Below are positions 34,771 through 44,710 of a DNA stretch of 64,000 bases, piece by piece. The stretch's first letter is position 1. The number at the start of each line of letters is the position of its first letter. The notes beneath the pieces were generated by a model. That model was not told the origin of the DNA. It was given only the letters and a program-made list of their open reading frames with translations, and did no database searches. The stretch lies in assembly GCA_019187195.1 (NCBI GenBank), contig JABAQT010000013.1, positions 48,522 through 112,521 of the forward strand, in the 5' to 3' direction. The translations under genes were made by a program, and so were the position numbers. Origin of the DNA: Bryobacteraceae bacterium. GTDB lineage: Bacteria; Acidobacteriota; Terriglobia; Bryobacterales; Bryobacteraceae.

Positions 34771-37700
34771 CTAAAAGTTGAACTTCGCCACAACCTGCAT
34801 GTTGCGCTCGCCCTGCGCACTGCGAATCTCTCCGAACAGGGAAGACGTAATGGTCTGCGAAGCCGGGCTTGCGAAAATCGGCGTATTCGTCAGGTTGAAC
34901 GCCTCGCCGCGCAACTCGAACCACTTGGTCTCGCTGATGGGGAAGCGCTTTCCAACCGAGAGATCCAGGCGGCTCATGCCCGGGCCGCGCACGATGCCGA
35001 CACCGGCGTTGCCGAAAGTACGAGCCGTGGGAACAGCGTAGGCGGTTGGATCGAGATACTTGACGTTCGGCCCGATCAGATGCGGATCATTCGGCGTTCC
35101 GATTACGTTCGCGCGGAAACTCCGCGCGCCCGTGCCGGACGGATCGCCGCTCATCTTGATGGTGAGCGGGAAGCCGCTGTGCGCGGTGTAGATGCCGCCC
35201 AACTGCCACCCGCCGATGATGCCGTCAAGCACGGGGTTCATGTTGGCCCCGAACTTCATCTTGCGTCCCACCGGAAGGTTGTAAACAAACGACGTGACGA
35301 AGTTGTGCTTGATATCGAAGTAGCTGGGACCCCACTCCGAACGGCGGTTATAGAGGTTCTGCATGTAGGCGGACTGGCCGCCCGCCTGGCCGCCCTCGCC
35401 GTAGTAGCCGATCGCGTCGCTCATGCCCTTCGAGAAGGTATATGCAACGCTGTACTCGAGGCCAGCGCTGAAGCGCTTACGCAGCGTGGTCTGCAAGGCA
35501 TGGTACTGCTGGTTGCCCGCCGACTCGGTTCCCGAAATCTGCGTGATCTTGCTCACCAGACCCGGATTGCCTGAAAGATAGGGGCTTGGCAGAACTTGCC
35601 CGTTTACGAGCTGCCTCTGGAAATAGGGCATGGGAACGATGAGGTGCGTTCCATGCTGGCCGACGTAGCCGACCGTCCAGACGGTGCTCGAGGGCAACTG
35701 GTACTCCATGGTGAAGTTCCATTGCTGGGTGTTGGCCGGGCGGACATTCGGATCCCAGAGACGGATGGTCGCCCCGATATAAGGGTCCTTCGGGTTGAGA
35801 CCGGAAAGGCCCTGATCGAGCGTAGTCTTGGGAAGGATGTCGCTCGGCGTGTTGTACAGCGCCTGGAACTCGGAGTTGAACGGCGGGTTCAGGGGAAGCC
35901 GGAGGTTGGTTCCGGTTCCTTCCATGAACGAGGAGATGGTGTAGGCGCCGCGAACCACCAGTTTCTTGTTCAGGATGCCGGGCGTGTACGCGAAGCCGAC
36001 GCGGGGTTGGAAGTCCTTCTTGAAGCCGTTGTATAGGGCGCGGCTGTTGCCGTCCTGTCCGGCAAGCATGAGCTGGCCGGTGAAGGGGCCAAAATTGGAT
36101 TGCCGGTTCTCCACCTCCACCAGCGGCGTATGGTATTCCCAGCGCAGCCCCAGGTTGAGTGTGAGGTTGTCCGTGGCGCGCCAGTCATCCTGGAAGTAGA
36201 AGCCATAGATGGTCTTGCGGTGGCCCCACGTGCCGGTGCTCAATCCGCGGCCGAGGTCGGTGGGCAGGCCGAGAACGAAATCCGCCTCCCCCACCTGTTT
36301 GCCCGCCGGGCTGATGGCGTTTGCGGCGGTAAAACGGCCGCTGAAGCTGATGTAGCCGGTGCGCCCGTTGTTGCCGGCATAGAATGCATTCTGATCCTGG
36401 CGCAGGATCTGGCCGCCGGTCTTCATCATGTGGCGGCCGCGGATGATGGTCAGGTTATCGGCGTAGTGGTAGGTGGTGGAAGCGAACAACTGCTGGGTGC
36501 CGATGTTGGCGTTGCCGAGGGCTCGAATGTAGGCAAAGCCCTGAAGGGACAACAATCCGCTTCCCGCGGCCTGAATGCCGAGTTTCGCGGCGATGTCGCC
36601 CAATCCTTTGTCCTGTCCGCCGTTGTTCAACAGGATGTTGTTCACTCCGAAGCGGGCTTCATTCACCAGCGTGGCGCTGATGGTGCGTGTCCAGTTGATG
36701 ACGCCGTTCTGGAAGGGAGCAATGTTGAACGTGTTGTACAGGAAGGGAGCGGTGTTGACGCCGGGCTGGTCCTGTCGCCCGTTCGAATAGCGCCCGCTGA
36801 AGTCATCCTTGTCCGTGATTTTCCAATCCAGCTTGAAATCGCCCTGGTCGCTCTTCACATAGCTGGAACTGGCGAAGAAGTAGTTCACATCCGAGACGCG
36901 CGCCGTATCCACCGACGGGAGCGGGTAGAGGCTTTGGTCGGCGAACAGCTTCTGAATCACCGGATTGAACATGGTTCTGGGGATCTGGTTGTTCGGGAAA
37001 GGATCCCGCGCGCCGTTGGCGCCCACGGCATAAGGGTTGTAGAGCTGAATCGCCGATCCGCCCGCATAGGCGGGATTCAACAGATTCGAAAAGTCCCCGT
37101 TGCGCCAGGTGGCCGGCATCACGATGGCGTTCGAAACGCTCGGAGGGGTGGCGCGCCGCAAGCCCTGGTAATCCGCGAAGAAAAACAGCTTGTCCTTCTT
37201 CACGGGGCCGCCGAAGGTGCCTCCGAACTGGTTCCATCGCTGCGCGGCACGGGGCGTGGGCTGGCCGGCCGCGTTCAATGACCAGTTGTTGGCCCAATTG
37301 TTGGCGTTCAGCTTGTCGTTGCGGAAGTATTCGAACGCATTGCCGTGATATTGGTTGGTTCCGGACTTGATGACCACGTTGATAATGCCGCCCTGGAAGT
37401 TGCCAAACTCCGCTGAAGCATTGTTCGTGATCATCTTGAATTCCGCGATGGCGTCCAGATTCGGCTGGTACGAACTCAAGTTGTCGGTTGTCTGGTTGTT
37501 ATCCACGCCGTCCAGGAGGAAGTTGTTCGCCTCCTCGCGGTTTCCATTCACGTAGGGGCGGCCGCCGCCCGCCGTCCTGACGCCGCTGTTGAAGCCCGAG
37601 GGATTCGGCGTCGTCACGCCGGGGGCAAGCAGCGTCAGCGCGATGGGATTACGGCTGATCAACGGGGTGTTAACGATGGTTTTCGAGCTAATTACGGATC

Positions 37701-38100
37701 CAACCTGCGTGGAGTCCGTCTGCAAAAGGGGGGCGTCGCCTGATACATTCACCGTTTCCGTAATGCCGCCCAGTTGCATGGGTACATCCAGGCGCGCACG
37801 CTGGTTCACTTCAAGCACGATGCCGCTCTGAACGAACGTCTTGAATCCGGCAGCCTCTACGCGCAGCTCATAGGTGCCGACCGGAATGCGTGGAAATGCG
37901 TAGAATCCGTCATCCTGTGAGGTTGTAGGCCACTCAGTACCACGCTGCATGTCCTTGGCAACCACTTTCGCTCCGACTATCGAGGCGCCGGACGGATCTG
38001 TTACTTTTCCTGTCAAGCCCGCGCTCACTTCCTGAGACGCGGCAGGCCAGGCAAACGAAAAGAGTACCCCTAGTAACAGGGGAAGCGTTGTTTTGTGCAT
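34771..38100 (-). CDS. Oar-like TonB-dependent outer-membrane receptor (copy 2)
   Basis: 1,109 residues from the ATG at 38100, which has GGAG eight bases upstream; a TTG at 38106 is too close to that site. Signal peptide 1-23 (FAWPAASQ). Residues about 25-110 are a carboxypeptidase-regulatory-like domain (AGLTGKVTDPSGASIVGAKV). A plug region follows (NREEANNFLLDGVDNNQTTDN), then a long barrel with alternating aromatic strands, ending VVAKFNF with the C-terminal Phe. It differs clearly from the receptor at 20951 in the barrel, so it probably handles a different substrate. The AT-rich 320-base gap upstream holds its promoter. Its immediate neighbours give no substrate clue. Confidence 0.92.
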   Translation of the reverse strand: MHKTTLPLLLGVLFSFAWPAASQEVSAGLTGKVTDPSGASIVGAKVVAKDMQRGTEWPTTSQDDGFYAFPRIPVGTYELRVEAAGFKTFVQSGIVLEVNQRARLDVPMQLGGITETVNVSGDAPLLQTDSTQVGSVISSKTIVNTPLISRNPIALTLLAPGVTTPNPSGFNSGVRTAGGGRPYVNGNREEANNFLLDGVDNNQTTDNLSSYQPNLDAIAEFKMITNNASAEFGNFQGGIINVVIKSGTNQYHGNAFEYFRNDKLNANNWANNWSLNAAGQPTPRAAQRWNQFGGTFGGPVKKDKLFFFADYQGLRRATPPSVSNAIVMPATWRNGDFSNLLNPAYAGGSAIQLYNPYAVGANGARDPFPNNQIPRTMFNPVIQKLFADQSLYPLPSVDTARVSDVNYFFASSSYVKSDQGDFKLDWKITDKDDFSGRYSNGRQDQPGVNTAPFLYNTFNIAPFQNGVINWTRTISATLVNEARFGVNNILLNNGGQDKGLGDIAAKLGIQAAGSGLLSLQGFAYIRALGNANIGTQQLFASTTYHYADNLTIIRGRHMMKTGGQILRQDQNAFYAGNNGRTGYISFSGRFTAANAISPAGKQVGEADFVLGLPTDLGRGLSTGTWGHRKTIYGFYFQDDWRATDNLTLNLGLRWEYHTPLVEVENRQSNFGPFTGQLMLAGQDGNSRALYNGFKKDFQPRVGFAYTPGILNKKLVVRGAYTISSFMEGTGTNLRLPLNPPFNSEFQALYNTPSDILPKTTLDQGLSGLNPKDPYIGATIRLWDPNVRPANTQQWNFTMEYQLPSSTVWTVGYVGQHGTHLIVPMPYFQRQLVNGQVLPSPYLSGNPGLVSKITQISGTESAGNQQYHALQTTLRKRFSAGLEYSVAYTFSKGMSDAIGYYGEGGQAGGQSAYMQNLYNRRSEWGPSYFDIKHNFVTSFVYNLPVGRKMKFGANMNPVLDGIIGGWQLGGIYTAHSGFPLTIKMSGDPSGTGARSFRANVIGTPNDPHLIGPNVKYLDPTAYAVPTARTFGNAGVGIVRGPGMSRLDLSVGKRFPISETKWFELRGEAFNLTNTPIFASPASQTITSSLFGEIRSAQGERNMQVVAKFNF

Positions 38101-38420
38101 ACGCAAGACTCCTTCAGCCGACTGCTAATTATTTTCAGTCCAAAAATAATTGAAGTCAATAACGTATTCGCAGATGATAGATGCGGCGTAAGTTATGTTT
38201 TATCTATGTTTTTTGGGAGTTACAATTACGTAAATCCGGAATCCTGCGACCCTCGCGCGGGCTATTGACCATCCGCCGGCCGATGCCGGCTGGGCCGCCC
38301 GGCGGGCACGGTTCTGCCTCGCCGCCGGTTCTCTTAGTATGATGAAGCTTGGAGGCGGTGTGCGCCCGCTCGCGGCGAGGGCCGTGCAACTCCGCGAGGG
38401 GCCCGCCCAAAGCCATTTCG
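38101..38420. other. Divergent intergenic region between TonB receptor and 2-oxoglutarate dehydrogenase genes
   Basis: 320 bases without a gene. The half next to the TonB receptor (about 38120-38235) is markedly AT-rich and contains an inverted repeat at 38127-38151 and a short direct repeat (TATGTTTT twice at about 38196-38213). The half next to the dehydrogenase is GC-rich with a GCCGGCCGATGCCGGC-type inverted stretch near 38276. Divergent promoters must lie here; I cannot fix their boxes. Confidence 0.6.
38127..38151. promoter_or_regulatory. AT-rich inverted repeat upstream of the TonB receptor gene
   Basis: AATTATTTT at 38127-38135 and its exact complement AAAATAATT at 38143-38151 flank a 7-base spacer. 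It lies 27-51 bases before the receptor's ATG, within the expected promoter, so it may be an operator for a dimeric repressor or an mRNA leader hairpin. Confidence 0.4.
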
Positions 38421-41400
38421 ATGTCAAAAGAACCTGAATCCCCCACTGTCAATAGCTGGCTCGAGGACGAACTCTACCAGCAGTACCTGCATGACCGCCA
38501 CACGGTGGATGCAAGCTGGAACGACGTCTTCCAGGACCGGCGCCGGGACGGTGTTATTCCCAACGGTGGTCAAACGCCGGCCACGATTCCAGCGGCGCGG
38601 CCCGCTCCCCCTTCTCCAGTGGTTCCTCCGGCCGGTGAGCCGGTCATTCTGCGCGGAGCGGCCGCGAAGATCGCCGAGAACATGAATCAGTCGCTCTCGA
38701 TCCCCGTGGCCAGTTCTCAGCGCATTATTCCCGTGAAGGTGATGGAGGAAAACCGCCGCATACTCAACCAGCACCGCACCCTCACCGGCAAGAGCAAGAT
38801 CTCGTTCACCCATCTGGTGGCCTGGACCATTGTAAAAGCCCTCGGCAAGTACCCCAACATCAACAGCGCCTACACGGAGATCAACGGCCAACCGCACCGG
38901 GTCACCCGCCCGGAGATCAATCTCGGCATCGCTGTCGATGTGGCGGGCAAGGACGGCAACCGCTCCCTGGTCGTTCCTTCCATCAAGAACGCCGGCGGCA
39001 TCGATTTCCAGCAGTACGTGCAGGAGTTTGACGGCCTGGTGTCCCGCGCCCGCGCCGGTAAGTTGACTTTGGCCGACTTCCAGGGAACCACCATCTCGCT
39101 AACCAACCCCGGCACCGTGGGCACCTTCGGGTCCATGCCGCGGTTGATGACGGGACAGGGAGCCATCATCGCCACCGGAGTCATCGACTATCCGGCCGAA
39201 TACCAGGGCGTCTCGCCCGGCATGCGCTCCATGCTCGGCATCAGCAAGGTGATGGCCGTCAGTTGCACCTACGATCACAGGGTAATTCAGGGCGCCGAAT
39301 CGGGAGCGTTTCTCGCCTTCATGCACGAGCTTCTTCAGGGCGAGCACGATTTTTACAAGTCCATCTTCGCGGACCTCAAGCTTCCCTACCATCCCGTGCA
39401 CTGGGAAGAGGACAAAGTGGAGGCGATGCCGGGATACGGAGGGCAGGCGCCCTACTCCCAGGAAGTAGCCAAGCACGCCGCTGTTCTGCAACTCATCAAC
39501 GCCTACCGGGTTCGCGGCCACCTCATCGCCGATCTCGATCCACTCGGCTCCGAGCCGCAATACCACCCCGAACTCGACCCCGCCACCTACGGCCTCACTA
39601 TCTGGGACCTCGACCGCGAATTCCTCACCGGGACCCTCGGCCGCGCCTACGGCGAGGATGAAATGCAGGTGGCCACCCTCCGCGAGATTCTGGAAACGCT
39701 TCGCGGAACTTATTGCGGCAAGATCGGCTGCGAGTACATGAACATCCAGCATCCCGAGCAGAAGCGCTGGCTGCAGCAGAACATGGAGCCGCAGGCGAAC
39801 AACTGGCCGCTCGACAAAGCCGTGCGCCGCCGCACTCTCCAGATGCTGGTGGAAGCCGAACATTTCGAACACTTCCTGCACTCGCGCTTCATCGGGCAGA
39901 AACGGTTCGCGCTCGAGGGCTCCGAATCGGCCATCGCAATTCTCGATTCGCTCCTCTCGCAGGGAGCGGACAGGGGTGTGAGCGAAGTGGTCATCGGCAT
40001 GGCGCATCGCGGCCGGCTGACGGTGCTTGCGAACCTCGTCGGCAAGCCCATGTCGCAAATCTTCTCCGCCTTTGAAGGAGAGCTGGATCCAAACGCCATG
40101 CAGGGCTCGGGCGACGTCAAGTACCACCTTGGCGCAAGCGGAGTTCACACCTCTCCCAAAGGCGCCGAGATCAAGGTATCCGTCTCACCGAATCCGAGCC
40201 ATCTCGAGGCGGTGGATCCCGTCGTTGAGGGGATTGTGAGGCCGAAACAGGACCGCCTGGGCGACACGAAGCGTGAACGCGTCATCCCCATCCTCGTTCA
40301 CGGCGACGCGGCATTCGCCGGGCAGGGTGTCGTAGCCGAAACCCTCAACCTCTCCCAGTTGGATGGCTACACCACGGGCGGCACCATCCATCTCATCATC
40401 AACAATCAGATTGGCTTTACCACCAATCCCTATGAATCCCGCTCGAGCCAGTACTGCACCGACGTGGCGCGCACCGTGCAGGCGCCTATCTTCCACGTCA
40501 ATGGCGACGATCCCGACGCTTGCATCCGCGTCGCGGAACTCGCCCTCGAGTACCGGCAAACATTCAACAAGGATGTCGTCATCGACATGTTCTGCTATCG
40601 CCGCCACGGGCACAACGAGGGCGACGACCCGAGCTACACGCAGCCGCTCATGTACCGCAAGATCCGGCAGCATCCTTCCGTGGCCAGGATCTACTCCGAG
40701 AACCTTACGCGCGAAGGGGTGATCACCGAGGCTGAACTCGAGGAGATCCGCAAACAGTATACCCTCAAGCTGACGCAGGCCTTCGAAGCCGGGCAGAAGA
40801 AAGAGGAGCCCTTCGAGGTTCAGGAACTGAGCCCCGTCGAGCCCCAATGGACGCTGCCCCCGGAAGCCACCACGGCGGTGGATCAGGCCATTGTCGAGAG
40901 GATCCTGCAGGGCATCACCATCCTGCCTGACTCCTTTCATCTCCATCCCAAACTGCGCGGCTTCCTTGATAAGCGGAAGGAGGTGCTCAACGGCGGGCCC
41001 ATCGACTGGGCCACCGCGGAAGCGATCGCCTTCGGCAGCCTGCTGCTCGAGGGAACTCCGGTCCGGCTCAGCGGCCAGGACAGCGCCCGCGGCACGTTTT
41101 CCCAGCGGCACCTCGAACTCTACGACGCCGAGACGGGGGAACTCTACATCCCCCTGAGCAACATTGGCGAAAACAAGGCCCGGTTTGAAGTTTTTGACAG
41201 TTCATTGAGCGAGTTCGCGATCATGGGTTTCGAATTCGGCTACAGCCTGGGCGACCCTCTGAGTCTCGTCATGTGGGAAGCGCAGTTCGGCGATTTCGCC
41301 AACGGCGCGCAGATCATGATCGACCAGTTCATCGCCGTGGCCGAATCCAAATGGGGACAGCCGAGCGGGATCGTCCTGCTGTTGCCGCACGGCTACGAAG

Positions 41401-42092
41401 GACAGGGCCCCGAACATTCGAGCGGGCGCATCGAGCGCTTCCTCACCTTGTGCGCCGAAAACAATATGCAGGTTTGCAACTGCACCACGCCGGCCCAGTA
41501 TTTCCATCTGCTGCGCCGCCAGATGCGCGGAGGGGAAGACAGGCTGGGCATGCGTAAGCCGCTGATTATTTTCACCCCTAAGAGCCTGCTGCGGCATCAT
41601 CTTGCCGCCTCGCACATGCGGGACCTGACCGCCGGAGCCTTCCACGAACTGATCGCGGACACCGTTCCTCCCGAGCCGGTAACCCGGGTCATTTTCTGTT
41701 CCGGTAAGCTCTACTGGGATCTCGCCGCCGCGCGGGAAGAGCGCGGCGCGAAACATGTAGCCATCAACCGCGTCGAGCAGATCTACCCCTTCCCGAAGGA
41801 TCACGCCATGGACGTGCTCGCCTGGTATCCATCCACCGCCGAAGTGGTGTGGGCTCAGGAAGAGCCGCGGAATATGGGGCCGTGGCAATTCGTGCGGGAA
41901 CATCTGGACCTGCTGCTCGAGGATTCGCGGCGCCGTGTGCGCTACGTCGGACGCCGGGAGAGCGCCAGTCCCGCCACGGGGTCGAGTAAGCATCATGCGC
42001 AGGAACAGGCCGAGGTGATCGATCTTGCCCTGTCGGAACCGGCTCTGGCGGTGAAGAAGTCCCGCGCGGCCGGCAGAAGGGTCAAAGTCTGA
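38421..42092 (+). CDS. kgd: Fused 2-oxoglutarate dehydrogenase E1 with E2-type succinyltransferase domain (KGD type)
   Basis: 1,223 residues from the ATG at 38421. Residues 1-35 match the short N-terminal helix of the family (SWLEDELYQQYLHDRHTVDASW). A proline-rich linker leads to an E2 acyltransferase-like catalytic domain (about 75-310) ending in DHRVIQGAESG near residue 285, the form seen in mycobacterial KGD. From about 340 to the end is the thiamine-diphosphate E1 part: HAAVLQLINAYRVRGHL, GMAHRGRLTVLANL, GDAAFAGQGVVAETLNL, YRRHGHNEGDDPSYTQP, LPHGYEGQGPEHSSGRIERF. No lipoyl domain is present, so a separate lipoylated E2 is still needed. It decarboxylates 2-oxoglutarate for the TCA cycle, upstream of SucCD. 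Confidence 0.95.
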   Translation: MSKEPESPTVNSWLEDELYQQYLHDRHTVDASWNDVFQDRRRDGVIPNGGQTPATIPAARPAPPSPVVPPAGEPVILRGAAAKIAENMNQSLSIPVASSQRIIPVKVMEENRRILNQHRTLTGKSKISFTHLVAWTIVKALGKYPNINSAYTEINGQPHRVTRPEINLGIAVDVAGKDGNRSLVVPSIKNAGGIDFQQYVQEFDGLVSRARAGKLTLADFQGTTISLTNPGTVGTFGSMPRLMTGQGAIIATGVIDYPAEYQGVSPGMRSMLGISKVMAVSCTYDHRVIQGAESGAFLAFMHELLQGEHDFYKSIFADLKLPYHPVHWEEDKVEAMPGYGGQAPYSQEVAKHAAVLQLINAYRVRGHLIADLDPLGSEPQYHPELDPATYGLTIWDLDREFLTGTLGRAYGEDEMQVATLREILETLRGTYCGKIGCEYMNIQHPEQKRWLQQNMEPQANNWPLDKAVRRRTLQMLVEAEHFEHFLHSRFIGQKRFALEGSESAIAILDSLLSQGADRGVSEVVIGMAHRGRLTVLANLVGKPMSQIFSAFEGELDPNAMQGSGDVKYHLGASGVHTSPKGAEIKVSVSPNPSHLEAVDPVVEGIVRPKQDRLGDTKRERVIPILVHGDAAFAGQGVVAETLNLSQLDGYTTGGTIHLIINNQIGFTTNPYESRSSQYCTDVARTVQAPIFHVNGDDPDACIRVAELALEYRQTFNKDVVIDMFCYRRHGHNEGDDPSYTQPLMYRKIRQHPSVARIYSENLTREGVITEAELEEIRKQYTLKLTQAFEAGQKKEEPFEVQELSPVEPQWTLPPEATTAVDQAIVERILQGITILPDSFHLHPKLRGFLDKRKEVLNGGPIDWATAEAIAFGSLLLEGTPVRLSGQDSARGTFSQRHLELYDAETGELYIPLSNIGENKARFEVFDSSLSEFAIMGFEFGYSLGDPLSLVMWEAQFGDFANGAQIMIDQFIAVAESKWGQPSGIVLLLPHGYEGQGPEHSSGRIERFLTLCAENNMQVCNCTTPAQYFHLLRRQMRGGEDRLGMRKPLIIFTPKSLLRHHLAASHMRDLTAGAFHELIADTVPPEPVTRVIFCSGKLYWDLAAAREERGAKHVAINRVEQIYPFPKDHAMDVLAWYPSTAEVVWAQEEPRNMGPWQFVREHLDLLLEDSRRRVRYVGRRESASPATGSSKHHAQEQAEVIDLALSEPALAVKKSRAAGRRVKV

Positions 42093-42126
42093 CCGCGATA
42101 CGCTCTATCACATTGCGCATAATAAA

Positions 42127-42861
42127 GTGGTGGTGAACCCGGAAATCATCGCACTCTGCCTCTCTCTCATCTCTCAGGCGGAGAAACCAATCGGAGTGCG
42201 TGAGTTACGTAAGCGGCTGGACAGGCCCCGGCGATTCCCCCTGAGCCAGGCGCCGGATCTTGAGCGCCTGCTCCTTGAAAGAGCTCGAGTGGGGGAGATC
42301 CACGAATGGCCTCCGGATTCACGGGGCCGCGCCCGGTTCTGGAATCGGGATCTTCAGCAATGCCTGCGGAATGCCATTGATGAGGCCCTTCTCGAGAAAC
42401 CCTGTACTCTGCCGCAGGCCGTGGCGAAAGCGAAGCCGCGTCTGCCAGGCGTGGCGGCCGCTTCGGTGAAATCCGAAGTGGCCCGCCTGCTGCAGTCTCT
42501 CCATGGCCGCGGTATCCTGCACTGCGAAGTTTTCGGCAGGCAGGCGCAATACTTCTCCCGCGAGTGGGCGCGCAATATCTCCGGCGGCGAGTGTCTCGAG
42601 CGCGCCATCCTCGCCGCGGTTATTGATCTCGAGCCGGGGGCGGGCAACTACGTGGCCGTTTACAAGCTGCGGATGGCGCCGCCGCTCCAGGCGGAGTTCG
42701 ACAGGGCGCTCATCGCGCTCGCCGATCGCGGACAGCTCATCCTTGCGGACTATGATGGCCCCAGACCGGTTCCCGCGGAGCGTGCCGCCGACTTCGCCGA
42801 GGACTCGGAGGGACGGTTGTACGTGGGGGCGGCCAGGGCGGCGGGACATGGAATCGGCTAA
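42127..42861 (+). CDS. Winged-helix-like protein, first gene of a three-gene nuclease-translocase module
   Basis: 244 residues from GTG at 42127; GTG at 42130 and 42133 are equally possible. I do not recognise a named family. The sequence reads as two or three winged-helix-like units: residues about 5-75 (IIALCLSLISQAEKPIGVRE, then a basic strand pair), 80-145 (LRNAIDEALLEKPCTLPQAV, VARLLQSLHGRGILHCEVFG) and 155-230 (LERAILAAVIDLEPGAGNY, FDRALIALADRGQLILADYD). It has no membrane segment. Such tandem wings usually bind DNA or a protein partner. It overlaps the ATPase gene by 14 bases and lies 34 bases after the dehydrogenase gene; CATAAT at 42118-42123 may be a -10 box of its own. Confidence 0.65.
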   Translation: MVVNPEIIALCLSLISQAEKPIGVRELRKRLDRPRRFPLSQAPDLERLLLERARVGEIHEWPPDSRGRARFWNRDLQQCLRNAIDEALLEKPCTLPQAVAKAKPRLPGVAAASVKSEVARLLQSLHGRGILHCEVFGRQAQYFSREWARNISGGECLERAILAAVIDLEPGAGNYVAVYKLRMAPPLQAEFDRALIALADRGQLILADYDGPRPVPAERAADFAEDSEGRLYVGAARAAGHGIG

Positions 42862-44710
42862 CCTCATCGTCAACCCGTTCGATTCGGACGTGGTGGCCAA
42901 CCCCGCTCAGCCGGTTGCCATCGATGTTCCGGAGATCCACCGGGAAGCCTTCGAATGCTGCTGCCTCGAGTACGGCCGCACGGGCGCCGAATCGCGCAGC
43001 GTTCTCTTCCACGGCCAGGCCGGCTGCGGCAAGACACACCTTCTCAGCCGCTTCCGCCGCTGGCTGAATGATCAGATCGTACGGCCCGCTCTTTTCGCCG
43101 CCGTCCGCATGGAGACGGCTCCCAGCCAGGTCTGGCGGCATCTGCAGCGAAAGGTCGCCGAAGGGATGATCGAGAAGCCCGCCGGCGGCATTGCTCCGCT
43201 CGACATGATTCTCCAGCGCTTCGCCAGACGCCATGGAAACGGAGATCTGGCCTCCGCTTTCGAAGAGGCCACCATTCCCGACGCCTCCCTGGATCTGACG
43301 AAGGTATGCGAACACTACGCGGCGGGCCGCCACCGCCGCCTCTGCCGCGCCTGGTTCAAGGGCGAGAGCCTTTCCGACGCGGATCTGATGGAACTGAATC
43401 TCTCCGGCCAGGTCATGGAAAGCCTGGATGAAGACTCCGGCGAGATCGCCGCCCGCCAATTCGTCCTGGCAATGATCCGCATCTGCGCGCCGGAACCCGT
43501 CGTGCTGTGCTTTGACCAGTTGGAGGCGCTCAGCCTGTCGGCGGCGTCCAACAGCTACGGCCCGTTCGCGAAGATGGGCGCGACGCTTGTGGATGAGACC
43601 CGCAACACGCTGGTGATCCTCTCCATCCTCGGCACGTTTCTCCCGGAACTCGAGCGGCAGTCGATGGCTTCGGATTATAGCCGTATCACGAAATCCATTG
43701 CGGATCTCAAGCCGCTCGACTTCCAGCAAGGGCTGAAGCTGGTGGAAGCGCGCCTCGCGGCGGTTGAAGAACTGCTTCCCTATCGGGCGCGCGGCGGCGT
43801 TGCGCCACTCGACCCAGGGGACCTGCAACGGATTTTCACCGCCAATCACGGCCGCTGCACGGCCCGCAAACTCATTCACGAGGCGCGCCGTCTCTTTGCC
43901 GCCTGGCGCGGACTGCCGGAGCCGGACTCCGCTCCCTTCGATGAGTTCTGCGGCAAACGCTTCGAACAGTACTGGGACGCCTCCGAAGCGGCCACGGACC
44001 CCTCTCAAAGCGATGAGGCGCTGGCGCGCGCCCTGGGCGAAATCGCTGCCTTGGCCGGCTATCGCGTCACGGCCGCCAGTGGAAAACAGATTGATTTCAA
44101 AGCGGATTCTCCGCTTGGTCCGGTCCTGCTGGCGCTCTGCAATCAACGCAATATGAACAGTCTCGCCGCGCGTCTGCGGAGACTGGCGCGGTCGCTTGAT
44201 GAAGGTGAACTGAGGCGGCTTTGTCTTGTGCGCGACCCGCGTCTGCCCATCTCCCCGAAGGCCCGTATAACCAATCAACTCCTGAGGGACCTCCAAGCCA
44301 AGGGCGCGCGCATCGTCCGTCCGCGGCCCGAGGTGGTGGCCGCCATGGACGCCATGAAGCGCATTCTTTCGGAAGCAACCTCGGGCGATCTCAGCCTGCG
44401 CGGCGAGCCCGTGGAAGCCCAACGTGTCCGCGAGTGGCTCGCCAAGAGTCTCCCCGGCGGCGTCCGCGAGATGCTCGATTCATTTGTTTCCGGCTCGACT
44501 CCCGCCGCGGGCGACGCGCTTGTCGAATTGTTGCAGGAAGTGAAGATCATCGCCGCGCGGGAGGCGGCAAACAGGTTAGGCTGGACGCTGGACCAGGTGG
44601 AAAACTATGCGCGTACGAATCCGCGGCAGGTGGGGCTACTGGCCGGCCCGCCTTCTGTCCTCTATCACATCGTGGCGGCGCCTGCTGCGGATCGCGTTGC
44701 TTATGCCTGA
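42848..44710 (+). CDS. AAA/STAND-like P-loop ATPase, second gene of the nuclease-translocase module
   Basis: 620 residues from the ATG at 42848; the longer frame back to 42503 lies inside the previous gene. Walker A is at residues 56-63 (GQAGCGKT), Walker B ends at D223 in PVVLCFDQLEAL, and a sensor-like strand NTLVILSILGTFL follows near 257. This spacing, with a helical insert between the Walker motifs, suits an ORC/STAND-type AAA+ switch rather than a motor. The C-terminal 250 residues are helical with a basic stretch near 475-500 and no match I know. It overlaps the third gene by 8 bases. It probably senses or loads onto DNA and signals to the FtsK-type partner; this is inference. Confidence 0.75.
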   Translation: MESANLIVNPFDSDVVANPAQPVAIDVPEIHREAFECCCLEYGRTGAESRSVLFHGQAGCGKTHLLSRFRRWLNDQIVRPALFAAVRMETAPSQVWRHLQRKVAEGMIEKPAGGIAPLDMILQRFARRHGNGDLASAFEEATIPDASLDLTKVCEHYAAGRHRRLCRAWFKGESLSDADLMELNLSGQVMESLDEDSGEIAARQFVLAMIRICAPEPVVLCFDQLEALSLSAASNSYGPFAKMGATLVDETRNTLVILSILGTFLPELERQSMASDYSRITKSIADLKPLDFQQGLKLVEARLAAVEELLPYRARGGVAPLDPGDLQRIFTANHGRCTARKLIHEARRLFAAWRGLPEPDSAPFDEFCGKRFEQYWDASEAATDPSQSDEALARALGEIAALAGYRVTAASGKQIDFKADSPLGPVLLALCNQRNMNSLAARLRRLARSLDEGELRRLCLVRDPRLPISPKARITNQLLRDLQAKGARIVRPRPEVVAAMDAMKRILSEATSGDLSLRGEPVEAQRVREWLAKSLPGGVREMLDSFVSGSTPAAGDALVELLQEVKIIAAREAANRLGWTLDQVENYARTNPRQVGLLAGPPSVLYHIVAAPAADRVAYA

